The translations under genes and the position numbers were made by a program. 64,000 nucleotides of DNA from Proteiniclasticum sp964643785 (GTDB lineage Bacteria > Bacillota > Clostridia > Clostridiales > Clostridiaceae): assembly GCA_964643785.1 (NCBI GenBank), contig CAZXUT010000002.1, positions 1 to 64,000 of the forward strand. The letters run 5' to 3'. Below the pieces are notes generated by a model, which had not been told where the DNA came from, made no database searches, and saw nothing but the letters and a program-made list of their open reading frames with translations. Positions 17,168-26,089 of the stretch are shown here, piece by piece (positions within the stretch are counted from its first letter, which is position 1; every line of letters begins with the position of its first letter).

Positions 17168-18193
17168 TTATTTTTTTCCGTAACTCACAATCAGGTCATA
17201 GGTAGCTTTCATCGATTCCATATGGGTTCTTTCGTATCCATGGGAAGCGAAGACTCCTGGTCCTATGAGGCCAGCTCTGATGTCGTATCCTGCACCTAGT
17301 GCAGCAGAGGCATCTGAACCATAAAATGGATATATATCTGTCGCATAAGGTATATTTTCAGCTTCACAGAGTTCCTCTAGAGCTGTTCTTAACTCAAAAT
17401 CGTATGGACCTGAACTGTCTTTCGCACAGATATTCACTTTGAATTCCGAGCTATTCTGATCATTTCCGGGAGCGCCCATATCCACGGCTATAAATTCAGT
17501 GAGATTTTCAGGTAAGGCCGCTTTCGCGCCATGTCCCACTTCTTCGTAATTTGAGATAAAGAAGTGCAAGGTTTTGTTCAGCGGTTCATCCTTTAAAGTT
17601 TTCATGGCTTCAAGAAGGATGGACACACTTGCCTTATCATCCAGATATCTGGACTTGATAAATCCGTTTTCGAGAATTCTCAGCTTGGGTTCGATGAAGA
17701 TGAAATCTCCTACGCGAATGCCCAGTGCGCTTACATCATCCGTTCCACTGACTTTCTCATCTATGATCACTTCCATGGTCTGCTGTTTTCTCTCAAGTGA
17801 TCGTGCTTCCCCTCCATCAATATGAACGGAAGGCTTGATTGTCTGTACAGTTCCACTTATAAGCTTTCCAGCTGATGTTCTGATCCAGCAGTTCTCTGAT
17901 TCCAAGGTGTTATACATATATCCGCCAAGCAGTGTGAATTCAAGAGATCCCTTGCTTTTAATGGATTTGACCATGGCACCTAAAGTATCTACGTGAGCGG
18001 AGAAGAGTCTTCCTTCTTCACTTTCACCCTTTAGAGTGGCTAAAATAGCACCTTTGACAGTTTCTTTGTATTCAATTTCTGACTCATCCAGTTCTTTTCT
18101 GATATAGTCCATAACTTCTCTGTGATACCCTGTAGGGCTGTTGATTTCAATCAGGCTTGTGAGTGTTTTAGTGATATTCTGTTCAAATGACAT
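17168..18193 (-). CDS. M42-family metallopeptidase (aminopeptidase/deblocking type)
   Basis: A cytoplasmic two-metal aminopeptidase of family M42 (FrvX/YsdC/PepA type), which usually forms tetrahedral dodecamers and trims short peptides. Metal ligands are visible in order: His and Asp of FSAHVDTLGAMV, Asp of YLDDKASVSI, the catalytic Glu pair in SNYEEVGHGA, Asp of AVDMGAPG, and the C-terminal SHGYERTHMESM histidines. The start was placed at the ATG at 18193 (MSFEQN), which has AAGGAGGG upstream; a longer frame to 18223 lacks a binding site. About 341 residues, normal length. Its promoter region contains a tandem 10-bp repeat. Confidence 0.92.
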   Translation of the reverse strand: MSFEQNITKTLTSLIEINSPTGYHREVMDYIRKELDESEIEYKETVKGAILATLKGESEEGRLFSAHVDTLGAMVKSIKSKGSLEFTLLGGYMYNTLESENCWIRTSAGKLISGTVQTIKPSVHIDGGEARSLERKQQTMEVIIDEKVSGTDDVSALGIRVGDFIFIEPKLRILENGFIKSRYLDDKASVSILLEAMKTLKDEPLNKTLHFFISNYEEVGHGAKAALPENLTEFIAVDMGAPGNDQNSSEFKVNICAKDSSGPYDFELRTALEELCEAENIPYATDIYPFYGSDASAALGAGYDIRAGLIGPGVFASHGYERTHMESMKATYDLIVSYGKK

Positions 18194-18249
18194 GAGATCC
18201 CTCCTTGTGTAGTATGTTTTCATATTATCTTAAAATTGAAAATCTGTAT

Positions 18250-18277
18250 AGAATAGCTTCAACATTCTTTATGACAA
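18250..18277 (-). promoter_or_regulatory. Promoter of the M42 peptidase gene
   Basis: Minus strand: -35 TTGTCA (18272-18277), 16-base spacer, -10 TATTCT (18250-18255). The tandem repeat at 18277-18296 abuts the -35 box. Confidence 0.5.
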
Positions 18278-18296
18278 GTGGCTATTAGTGGCTATG
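18277..18296. repeat. Tandem 10-bp direct repeat upstream of the M42 promoter
   Basis: AGTGGCTATT followed directly by AGTGGCTATG. The 10-bp period is one DNA helical turn, so two copies of a protein could bind on the same face next to the -35 box. Confidence 0.5.
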
Positions 18297-18353
18297 GTGA
18301 TTCCATAATCATTGATGAGAAATCAGATTGTTAAGTTTGTTTTCTCGATTTAC

Positions 18354-18382
18354 TTGTGAAGATTTATCAAGTATGATATAAA
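18354..18382 (+). promoter_or_regulatory. Promoter upstream of the VanW gene
   Basis: -35 TTGTGA (18354-18359), 17-base spacer, -10 TATAAA (18377-18382). It would give a 5' untranslated region of about 165 bases. Confidence 0.5.
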
Positions 18383-18555
18383 GGATAATAATTATTAGTT
18401 GAGGTTCATAGTAAATTGAAATTATTAACCTGACTTTTGTAACAGTTTTGTGAGATTTTACAATATATCTCATGTTATAATGTGTGTATGTTAAATTGGA
18501 CGGAGAAAAATCGCAATAGATATGGGAGGGTAGGGTAATTTATTTACCGGAAAAT

Positions 18556-20088
18556 ATGAAGAGAAAATCAATAATGGCAATAATTCTATTAATCGCTTTA
18601 TCCGGTGCAGGTGCAGTCACCTACAGAGGATATGCAGTCGAGAAAGAGAAACAGATGGCTGAGACTATTGTCTCTGAAGCAAAAATGCTAGCCGAAAGTA
18701 TGCAGAATGAACAAGACAAGAAAATAATTAATTCATGGAACGATAAGGTATATCCAGGCGTCAGTGTCATGGGTACTGACTTATCCGGCAAGACGAAGGA
18801 AGAAGCGAAGAATCTTCTTGATACAGAGGTTTCAGACAAACTTAAAGAATATACACTTAGCGTCAGTGCAAAAGAACAGGTATTTCCGCTGACACTGGCA
18901 GAACTTGAAATCGTGGTAGACTCGGATACGTTGGCTGGTGAAGCTATAAAACTAGGGAAAAACCTATCTGATGAAGAGAAGCTTTCTAGAATTCACAGCC
19001 CTAAGGCTGAGGAGTTAAGTCTTTCTTTTGGTCATAACGAAGAGAAAATCTCTGAATTTGTCAAGAAAGTGGCCACTGCAGTGAATCAGAATGCGAAGAA
19101 CGCCACAATTACAAGAAGTGGTGGCAGTTTTACAATCGGTCAACATGCTGAAGGGCGTATTGTGGATGAAGAAAAACTCATGAAAGATCTTCAGGATGCA
19201 ATAAATGAGCTGAATCCTGATGCAGTCATTGAAGCAGACATCGTTGTATCACAGCCTGAAATAACATCAGAGGCATTAGCGAATATAGACAGTCAGCTGT
19301 CAGTATATACAACAAACTATTCTTCCTCTGCTGCAGGAAGAAAATACAATGTAGGATTAGCGGCATCTAAAATCAATGGAGCTGTAATCATGCCAGGTGA
19401 AACATTCAGCTATAATGCAGAAGTAGGACCTGTTACTGCAGCGGCTGGATTCCAGAACGCTGGTGTATTTGTAGGAAACAAAGTTGAAGAAGGAATTGGA
19501 GGAGGACTTTGCCAGGTATCAAGTACACTCTACCAGGCAGCCCTTCACAGTAATCTTGAGATCGCACAGAGAAGGAACCACTCCATGGCAGTATCCTATT
19601 TAAAACCAGGAATGGATGCAGTGGTTTATGGGTCATCTCTTGATCTTAAATTTACAAACACCTATGCAAATCCAATTTATATTTCAGCTTATGGTGACAA
19701 CAGCAACTTGACGATAGCTGTTTATGGACATAAGGCTGATATGGGCGGATATACCTACAAGATCTTCAGCGAAACGACTTCTGTCATTCAACCAAAGACC
19801 ATAGAAAAAGAAGATCCGACCAAGTTTGTTGGAGAGACAGAGATTGAGTTCAAACCTGTAACAGGATATACTTCAAAAACATACAAGCAGACCATCAAGG
19901 ATGGAAAAGTTGTTAAAACTGAAGTGATTTCACAGGATACATACAAAAAAGTGGATAAGGTTGTTCTTGTTGGAACAAAGCCAAAACCAGCACCAACACC
20001 AGCTCCAGCACCAACACCAGTAACACCACCAGCAGCACCTGAACCAACTCCTGTAGAACCAGTGGATCCAGCAGGTGTAACTCCATAA
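18556..20088 (+). CDS. VanW-family protein with G5-like and proline-rich C-terminus
   Basis: A 510-residue exported protein with an N-terminal hydrophobic anchor (about residues 5-25), a peptidoglycan-binding-like domain of the YoaR type (about 60-220, VYPGVSVMGTDLSGKTKEEA within it as VYPGVSVMG), a VanW domain (about 245-385, with MPGETFSYNAEVGP and GGGLCQVSSTLYQAA), a G5-like domain (about 400-470), and a Pro/Ala/Thr tail made of PAPTP-type units that ends near VDPAGVTP. The tail probably spans or binds the wall. VanW domains occur in many Gram-positives without vancomycin resistance; the biochemical role is unknown. The start ATG has only GGAAA upstream. It is monocistronic with a terminator. 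Confidence 0.88.
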   Translation: MKRKSIMAIILLIALSGAGAVTYRGYAVEKEKQMAETIVSEAKMLAESMQNEQDKKIINSWNDKVYPGVSVMGTDLSGKTKEEAKNLLDTEVSDKLKEYTLSVSAKEQVFPLTLAELEIVVDSDTLAGEAIKLGKNLSDEEKLSRIHSPKAEELSLSFGHNEEKISEFVKKVATAVNQNAKNATITRSGGSFTIGQHAEGRIVDEEKLMKDLQDAINELNPDAVIEADIVVSQPEITSEALANIDSQLSVYTTNYSSSAAGRKYNVGLAASKINGAVIMPGETFSYNAEVGPVTAAAGFQNAGVFVGNKVEEGIGGGLCQVSSTLYQAALHSNLEIAQRRNHSMAVSYLKPGMDAVVYGSSLDLKFTNTYANPIYISAYGDNSNLTIAVYGHKADMGGYTYKIFSETTSVIQPKTIEKEDPTKFVGETEIEFKPVTGYTSKTYKQTIKDGKVVKTEVISQDTYKKVDKVVLVGTKPKPAPTPAPAPTPVTPPAAPEPTPVEPVDPAGVTP

Positions 20089-20124
20089 GAATAAATCTGA
20101 TGATGTAGTTTTAATCATACTAGT

Positions 20125-20159
20125 AAAATGGATTCACCACATGGTGAGTCCATTTTTTT
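20125..20159 (+). terminator. Terminator of the VanW gene
   Basis: AAAATGGATTCACCA and TGGTGAGTCCATTTT arms, followed by further T residues. Confidence 0.85.
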
Positions 20160-20281
20160 AAAAATTAAGCAATATAAGCATAAATTCTTATTTTCCTTGG
20201 GATATATGATAAAATAATGCTAGATAAAAGCTGATTTAGCAGTGAGATAGATTAAGTGAAGCATAAGGAGCGGTTTTTAAA

Positions 20282-21214
20282 ATGGAATATGTAAAAAGAA
20301 TTGAAGAAAATATAGAGAAAGTGATTATTGGAAAGAACAGCGTAGTGAAAAATATTCTGAAGGGAATTCTTGCAGGAGGGCACATCCTCATAGAAGACAT
20401 TCCTGGAATCGGAAAAACGACGCTGGTTAAAGCTTTGGCAAAAAGCCTCAATCTATCCTATTCAAGAATACAGTTCACTCCGGATCTGCTTCCTTCTGAT
20501 ATTTTAGGCGTTTCCATATACAACCAGAGAGATATGAGTTTTGAATTCAGAAAAGGTCCGATATTTGCCAACATTGTTCTTGCGGATGAAATCAACAGAA
20601 CTTCACCCAAAACACAGGCAGCTCTTCTAGAAGTCATGGAAGAATATCAGGTTTCCGAAGGGACAAAGAGCTATATGCTGGAAAAACCATTTTTTGTCAT
20701 GGCAACACAGAATCCGATCGAATATGAAGGGACCTTTAATCTTCCTGAGGCTCAGCTGGATCGTTTCATGATAAGAATAAAAATCGGATATCCCACGCAG
20801 GAAGATGAGGTAACGATTCTAAGAAATTTCAGAGAAGAAGTGCCGATAGACAAACTCAATCCTGTTGCCACCATAGAGGATGTCATGATGCTTCAGCAGA
20901 AAACAAGACAAGTGATGGTTTCGGAAGAAATCTATAAATATATCGTGGATATAGTGAAAGAAACAAGAGAGAGTAAACTCTTCACACTTGGTGCAAGTCC
21001 AAGAGCCTCTATCGCCTTAATGAGAATAAGTCAGGCTACAGCGCTCATGAAGGGAAGAAATTATGTGATTCCAGAAGATGTGAAGGAAAATGCGGGAATG
21101 GTCCTAGCGCATAGGCTGATTCTATCCTCCTACGCAAGAGGTCAGGGAAGTAACGCATTTGAAGCACTTCAAGTCATGATTTCAACGGTTGAGCCGCCTA
21201 GAATGGATGGCTGA
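20282..21214 (+). CDS. MoxR-family AAA+ ATPase
   Basis: A 310-residue AAA+ chaperone-like ATPase. Walker A is EDIPGIGKTTLVKALA, Walker B is IVLADEINRTSPKTQAALLE, sensor 1 lies in MATQNPIEYEGT, and sensor 2 is in GASPRASIALMR. MoxR proteins assist maturation of partner proteins, often with von Willebrand A or DUF58 proteins encoded next door, as is the case here. Ribosome binding site AAGGAGCGG. The DUF58 gene begins 2 bases after the stop and a transglutaminase gene follows, which is the classic MoxR-DUF58-TgpA order. The client process is unknown. Confidence 0.92.
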   Translation: MEYVKRIEENIEKVIIGKNSVVKNILKGILAGGHILIEDIPGIGKTTLVKALAKSLNLSYSRIQFTPDLLPSDILGVSIYNQRDMSFEFRKGPIFANIVLADEINRTSPKTQAALLEVMEEYQVSEGTKSYMLEKPFFVMATQNPIEYEGTFNLPEAQLDRFMIRIKIGYPTQEDEVTILRNFREEVPIDKLNPVATIEDVMMLQQKTRQVMVSEEIYKYIVDIVKETRESKLFTLGASPRASIALMRISQATALMKGRNYVIPEDVKENAGMVLAHRLILSSYARGQGSNAFEALQVMISTVEPPRMDG

Positions 21215-21216
21215 AA

Positions 21217-22320
21217 ATGAAAATAGATTTTAGATTTATCATCGGCTTTCTGATTTCCATAGTTCTTTACTATACCATCGGGGGGATTGTATTTACATCC
21301 CTCTATTTCATTTTCCTTAGCATGTTTGTGCTTGCATTGCTTTCAATTCTTCTCTTCTCTTTCAAAGTCTCAGGTAAGCTTACAGCTATGAAAGATCGTT
21401 ATGAAGTATTTGAAACGGCGAAACTGAATCTGCAGATTTTTAATGATTCAAGACTCTTTTTATCATTTGTGACTGCCATTAATGATTATACTGAAATCGA
21501 AACAAGAAGTGTGAACAGTAAAAGTAAAGCCCAGGTCATGTTCAATTTCTATTTTCCGAAGAGGGGAATCTATGAATTCGATCATTTAAGCATTGAAATC
21601 AGAGACTTTTTTAACATCTTCACTATACATAAATCATTGCTGAAGGAGAATGTGCGTGTTTATCCTAAAACAAGAATCCTGAAACCTGCTGAATTTGAAG
21701 TAGGGGTGGGGAATGAAGGAGTGAGGCAGTCTTCTTCACCCATAGAAGATCCTTACGTGACCCGAGAAATGCGAAGATATCAGACTGGTGACAGCTTGAA
21801 AAGAATAAACTGGAAAGTATCTGCAAAACACGGTCAACTATACGTTCGATTGGGTGAACGATCAAAAGGGATAGATTATCTTCTCATTATCGATATGAAT
21901 GAAAGCATCTATAAGCTGGATGATGATGGAGCCAAAGAAGAGATGCTCATAGCAGAGGCTTTGGCTGTATCTCATCTTCTCCTTAAAGAAGGAAGAGAAC
22001 ATAAGGTGATCATAAATGGTCTTGAACGAAAAGAATTTGACATGAGAAGAATGCAGCAGCATGATGCACTGGTGGAATTCATGGTAGAACATGATTCCAA
22101 CGGGAACAAGCCTATGCAGGACTTCATGAGCGAAAAGACAGAAGTGTTCCAGGGAGCATCTTCAATCATTCTGTTCACTGGAAATCGAAGTCCTAATCTC
22201 ATGAAAGTAGTCATTAAAATGAAAGACCGTTACAATAGGATTACCTGGTTTGCAGTGGAGGACGATCGCAAAATAGAGTCTGAACAAGAGGGTATTTCCA
22301 TGAAATATATAGGTGGATAA
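21217..22320 (+). CDS. DUF58 domain-containing membrane protein
   Basis: A 367-residue protein with two hydrophobic segments at the N-terminus (about residues 5-50), then a DUF58 region with the hallmark YQTGDSLKRINWKVSAKHG at about residues 189-207 and a vWA-like fold starting around DYLLIIDMNESIY. It is the second gene of a MoxR-DUF58-transglutaminase operon and probably the substrate or partner of the ATPase. The start ATG is 2 bases after the MoxR stop with no separate strong ribosome binding site, suggesting coupled translation. Confidence 0.9.
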   Translation: MKIDFRFIIGFLISIVLYYTIGGIVFTSLYFIFLSMFVLALLSILLFSFKVSGKLTAMKDRYEVFETAKLNLQIFNDSRLFLSFVTAINDYTEIETRSVNSKSKAQVMFNFYFPKRGIYEFDHLSIEIRDFFNIFTIHKSLLKENVRVYPKTRILKPAEFEVGVGNEGVRQSSSPIEDPYVTREMRRYQTGDSLKRINWKVSAKHGQLYVRLGERSKGIDYLLIIDMNESIYKLDDDGAKEEMLIAEALAVSHLLLKEGREHKVIINGLERKEFDMRRMQQHDALVEFMVEHDSNGNKPMQDFMSEKTEVFQGASSIILFTGNRSPNLMKVVIKMKDRYNRITWFAVEDDRKIESEQEGISMKYIGG

Positions 22321-22321
22321 T

Positions 22322-24502
22322 ATGAGTAAAATGAAAAATCTGATCATCCCCCTTACAATGATTTTTATCAACATGATCATTATGGCGATGGTCATGGAAA
22401 GTGCATATTATATCCAGGGATTCGAGTATGGTAAAATCTGGATATTTGCATTCCTGCCTATTACAGCTGTGTTAGGCTTAATTGGTCTGTTTAAAGGAGA
22501 AAATATATGGTATAAACTTGGATTTTTCTTCCTTATGATTACAAGTATCTACATACTATATTATAGAATCAAGACCATCGATGTTTACGCAATTCCTGAT
22601 GATATAAGCATCATCAACAGTACCATTATGAAGGGTGAAGACATTCAGTTCGAGAACTTCCTGAATACGATGAAACTGGTGATGGTTCTGGGAGGAAGCA
22701 TATTAGCTGCAACGCTATATATTTTCCCATATAATATGGTCATCCTGGATATGGGACTGATTCTTTTTCTTTGGATTGTAGACTACTATAACAATTCTTA
22801 TGAATATGTAAGGTTTTTCGTTCCAGTCTGGGCTTTCAGCATTCTCTTTTATCGGTCAACACTATACGACCACGAAGTGAAAATCCTGAAAGTGAACAGG
22901 AACAAACGACTGATGCAGGCTCTCATATTTACAGTCATCATTACAATTTCCTCCTTGTTCATAGATATTGAAGCAAAGGGGATCTATTCTGACAGATTAT
23001 GGAGTTACTTTAACGGTCAGGTTGTGACGCAAAACTCCATCAATGGAAGGAACATTGAAGATCCTTTCAGTATATCCATGTCAGGGTATAATGACTCTGA
23101 AAGTGTTCTTGGAGGAGATATCATCATCAACGAAGAAGAGGTGCTCTACGGGATTGGAGACGGTCCTATCTATCTTAGAGGCAGCGTGAAGGTCAATTAT
23201 CTTGGCGACAGATGGACAAAAGAGTTCAGGGATTATGTGGAGACAAGTACAATAGCAGAAGAAAAACTCAATTATTACGAGGAAGTCACTCGAAATGATG
23301 AGCTGAATCTTCTGGAGATCAGACCGGTCAGGGAAATGACCTCACATCTCTTTAACAGCATATATACACGTGATATGGCTTTTTCGAACAATCTGGCCTT
23401 ACTTTTCTATGATGATAAGTATGATGCTTTCACGAGCAACAAAACGGTAAACAACGATTACTACTTGACTTACTTCAATGAGGAACTGATTTCCAGTCAT
23501 CTTGTGGATTTGAACAGCGCATCTGTTCGGGATGAAGCGTTTCTTGCTAATTATGCGGAATATCTTGCTTTATCAGATACATTGACGCCAAGAACGACAG
23601 AACTTGTATTTGAAATCGTCGATCCAGCCATGAGTAATCATGAAAAGGCAGTGGCACTTACGGAGTACCTGAAAACAAACTATACTTACACACTGGAACC
23701 TGGAGATCTTCCTGAAGGACAAGATTTTGTGGATTATTTTCTTTTCGAGAATCCGGAAGGATACTGTGTCTATTTCGGTACAGCCCTCACAAACATGTTA
23801 AGAATTGCTGGTGTTCCTACCCGATATGTGGAAGGATTCAAAATGGCGGATGAAATGGACGATGGGCGGTATGTCGTAAGAAATAGTGATGCACATGCCT
23901 GGACAGAAGTTCTGATAGATGAAGAAAATGATATATGGAAGATTTTTGATGCGACTGGCACGCCAAGAGAACTGATTTTTACTGAAGAGCCTGAAGAAAC
24001 ACCTGAAGAAGGAGAAGGGTCAGAAGAGAATCCTGAAACACCAACACAGGAAGAAGAGAATCCTGATACCCCTTTACCGGATGATGAAGTAGAAGAAACT
24101 CCAGCAGAGAAGCAGCAGCGAGTTTCAAGAAATATCTTCTTCAGCATACTCGGTGTTCTCATCGCAGGTGTCTTATCACGCGTGGCTTATAGAAAACAAA
24201 AGGTTGAGCGGATGATGAAGAGTGAATCACTCAAACCTTATTTCAAAGAACTGAATCGTGGATTAAGCTTTATGTACTATTCCAGGAAACAGGGAGAGAC
24301 TTATCTTGAAATGGCGGATAGAATCAAGGATGACGAACTAAGAGAGAATTATACAAAACTTGTTGAAGAAGTATATAAAGAAGAATACAGTGGTGAAACG
24401 GGAGATTTTAACAGCAGACGAGAGTTATATGAAGATGTATACGGTATCGTCAGGGGATACCGCGGTCCAGTCTTCACGTTCATCAAAAAGTTTATTCTTT
24501 AG
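22322..24502 (+). CDS. Transglutaminase-like membrane protein (TgpA type)
   Basis: About 726 residues. The N-terminal 200 hold roughly six membrane helices; an extracytoplasmic part follows, with a transglutaminase-like core at about residues 430-555. The catalytic triad is visible as Cys in NPEGYCVYFGTAL, His in SDAHAWTEV and Asp in KIFDATG. A Glu/Pro-rich linker (EETPEEGEG and similar) then leads to another membrane helix and a cytoplasmic C-terminal helical domain. The start is the ATG at 22322, with AGGTGG at 22311-22316; a GTG at 22313 lies inside that site. Third gene of the MoxR operon; the substrate is unknown. Confidence 0.9.
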   Translation: MSKMKNLIIPLTMIFINMIIMAMVMESAYYIQGFEYGKIWIFAFLPITAVLGLIGLFKGENIWYKLGFFFLMITSIYILYYRIKTIDVYAIPDDISIINSTIMKGEDIQFENFLNTMKLVMVLGGSILAATLYIFPYNMVILDMGLILFLWIVDYYNNSYEYVRFFVPVWAFSILFYRSTLYDHEVKILKVNRNKRLMQALIFTVIITISSLFIDIEAKGIYSDRLWSYFNGQVVTQNSINGRNIEDPFSISMSGYNDSESVLGGDIIINEEEVLYGIGDGPIYLRGSVKVNYLGDRWTKEFRDYVETSTIAEEKLNYYEEVTRNDELNLLEIRPVREMTSHLFNSIYTRDMAFSNNLALLFYDDKYDAFTSNKTVNNDYYLTYFNEELISSHLVDLNSASVRDEAFLANYAEYLALSDTLTPRTTELVFEIVDPAMSNHEKAVALTEYLKTNYTYTLEPGDLPEGQDFVDYFLFENPEGYCVYFGTALTNMLRIAGVPTRYVEGFKMADEMDDGRYVVRNSDAHAWTEVLIDEENDIWKIFDATGTPRELIFTEEPEETPEEGEGSEENPETPTQEEENPDTPLPDDEVEETPAEKQQRVSRNIFFSILGVLIAGVLSRVAYRKQKVERMMKSESLKPYFKELNRGLSFMYYSRKQGETYLEMADRIKDDELRENYTKLVEEVYKEEYSGETGDFNSRRELYEDVYGIVRGYRGPVFTFIKKFIL

Positions 24503-24544
24503 TATGTTAAGATTGGTAGGAAGAAGAAGTAAGGAGAATAGCAC

Positions 24545-25378
24545 ATGTATAAAATGATTTGTATAGACATCGACGGAACCCTCATAAGACCTGATATGAC
24601 AGTCTCTAAAAGAGTGGCAGAAGCCATTTCCAAAGCGAAAGAAAAAGGGCTGATAATCGCACTGAGTACGGGCAGAATGCATAAAAGCGCATTGATGTAT
24701 TCTGATGAGCTAGGACTAGAAGATCCCATAGTTTCATCTAATGGCGCATATGTCAGTGAAAGAGACGGCAAGAAGGTATATTATGAAGAGAACTTAAGTG
24801 GTTCAGATGTGCTTCTCATACAGGATATTCTCGAACAATATGACACAAAAATAAACTGGTACAATCGCGGAACGATGTATATCTCAGAATACCGCGATTA
24901 TGTAGGCAGATACGAAGCGATGAGTAAAACGCTACCTGAAAACAGGAGAATTCTGATCAAGTATCTCAATGATGAATTCACTATAGAAAGTCTCATCGGT
25001 GAAGCCGGAAATGCCATACAAAAAGGAATTGTTTTTCCGAAACAGGGACTGATTTCTGCAATCAGAGAGAGCATAAGTAAAAACAAGCGCATTAAGGTTG
25101 TAAGTTCAGGGACTGATAATCTTGAATTCACTTCGTATCTTGCAGATAAAGGGTTAGGCGTACTAGCTCTTGCAAAAGCAAAGGGCATTCATCCGGATGA
25201 AATCATTGCCATCGGTGACAGTGAGAATGACTTATCCATGCTGAAAGTAGTTGGAATGCCGGTAGCTATGGGAAATGCGATGAAAAGTGTCATAGATGCA
25301 GCCAAGTATGTAACGGAAACAAACATAAATGACGGTGTTGCGACAATGATTGAAAAATTAGTATTGAATGAGGGATAG
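24545..25378 (+). CDS. Cof-type HAD-IIB family phosphatase
   Basis: A 277-residue haloacid dehalogenase-like hydrolase. Motif I with the nucleophilic aspartates is CIDIDGTLIRPDM, motif II is LSTGRM, and motifs III/IV are GDSENDLSMLKVVG and AMGNA. A type IIB cap domain lies between about residues 85 and 190. Such enzymes dephosphorylate sugar phosphates or cofactors, but the substrate cannot be told from sequence alone. Ribosome binding site AAGGAGA. The stop is 3 bases before trmL, so they are co-transcribed. Confidence 0.9.
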   Translation: MYKMICIDIDGTLIRPDMTVSKRVAEAISKAKEKGLIIALSTGRMHKSALMYSDELGLEDPIVSSNGAYVSERDGKKVYYEENLSGSDVLLIQDILEQYDTKINWYNRGTMYISEYRDYVGRYEAMSKTLPENRRILIKYLNDEFTIESLIGEAGNAIQKGIVFPKQGLISAIRESISKNKRIKVVSSGTDNLEFTSYLADKGLGVLALAKAKGIHPDEIIAIGDSENDLSMLKVVGMPVAMGNAMKSVIDAAKYVTETNINDGVATMIEKLVLNEG

Positions 25379-25381
25379 AAA

Positions 25382-25846
25382 ATGATTAACATTGTACTTT
25401 TCAGGCCTGAAATTCCCCAGAATACTGGAAATATCGGAAGGACGTGTGTTCTGACCAATGCAAAACTTCATCTGATAGGTCCTATGGGGTTTTCCATCAG
25501 TGATAAAACTGTATCAAGAGCCGGATTGGATTATTGGAAAGAACTGGATGTGTCTCTATATGGAAGCTATGAAGAACTCAGAGAAAAGTATAAAGACAGT
25601 AAGTTCTATTTCTCCAGTACGAAAGGGACTAAGAATCATTCTGAAATTGAATTCGAAGAGGATGTTTTCATCGTTTTCGGCAGAGAGTCCAGTGGACTTC
25701 CTGAATATATCATGGAAGAGAACCGGGAGAATCTGTTCAGGGTTCCAATGGCTGAAAGTAGTACTCGAAGCCTCAATCTTTCAAATACAGTGGCCATCGT
25801 GGCATATGAAGCGCTCAGGCAACTTGGATATCCTCATATGAAATGA
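25382..25846 (+). CDS. trmL: tRNA (cytidine(34)-2'-O)-methyltransferase
   Basis: SPOUT-fold methyltransferase that methylates the wobble 2'-OH in tRNA-Leu. Typical sequence blocks: PEIPQNTGNIGRTCVLT at the N-terminus, LIGPMGFSISDK, VFGRESSGLPE in the knotted AdoMet site, and RSLNLSNTVAIVAYEALRQ at the end. The length of 154 residues is normal. The start overlaps the GAGGGA of the previous gene. It is last in the operon, before a long terminator. Confidence 0.94.
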   Translation: MINIVLFRPEIPQNTGNIGRTCVLTNAKLHLIGPMGFSISDKTVSRAGLDYWKELDVSLYGSYEELREKYKDSKFYFSSTKGTKNHSEIEFEEDVFIVFGRESSGLPEYIMEENRENLFRVPMAESSTRSLNLSNTVAIVAYEALRQLGYPHMK

Positions 25847-25870
25847 ATATTATGAAAATAGCATATATTA

Positions 25871-25917
25871 ATCAAAAAATTGGTTTTCAATGGAAATTGA
25901 AACCAATTTTTTGATTC
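25871..25917 (+). terminator. Terminator of trmL
   Basis: Nearly perfect stem of about 20 bp: ATCAAAAAATTGGTTT and its complement, with the T-rich run inside the descending arm. Confidence 0.85.
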
Positions 25918-26015
25918 TAAGTGTAAACGGTGTGATTTTTGTGAACATATTTACGTTGAGACTCAGCATATTACGAAAAAACACGTACAATAGGCCTTTT
26001 GTAGAGTAATAATAG

Positions 26016-26044
26016 TTGTGATTTTGTGGTAAAAAAGATATAAT
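26016..26044 (+). promoter_or_regulatory. Promoter of the BMP transporter operon
   Basis: -35 TTGTGA (26016-26021), 17-base spacer, consensus -10 TATAAT (26039-26044). The leader to the start codon is short and shows no riboswitch. Confidence 0.65.
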
Positions 26045-26089
26045 AAATTCAACGATGAAAGTCGAACGAATTATTTGGAGGGTTTTTTA

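Larger units (their letters stand above)
18194..18555. other. Divergent control region, M42 peptidase / VanW gene
   Basis: Some 360 bases without a gene, holding one promoter for each direction (listed separately), a tandem repeat at 18277-18296, and an inverted repeat TGAGAT-N10-ATCTCA at 18451-18472 placed just upstream of a second TATAAT box (18476-18481). That repeat could be an operator of the VanW gene. Confidence 0.5.

Noticed and set aside
18556..20088. Vancomycin resistance determinant, because of the VanW domain
   Set aside because: VanW domains are widespread in Gram-positives; no vanH, vanA/B ligase, vanX or VanRS genes are near, and the ddl nearby is of the housekeeping type.
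25918..26089. Purine riboswitch upstream of the nucleoside-type transporter
   Set aside because: The leader after the promoter is only about 40 bases and lacks the conserved purine-aptamer core; a standard promoter explains it.
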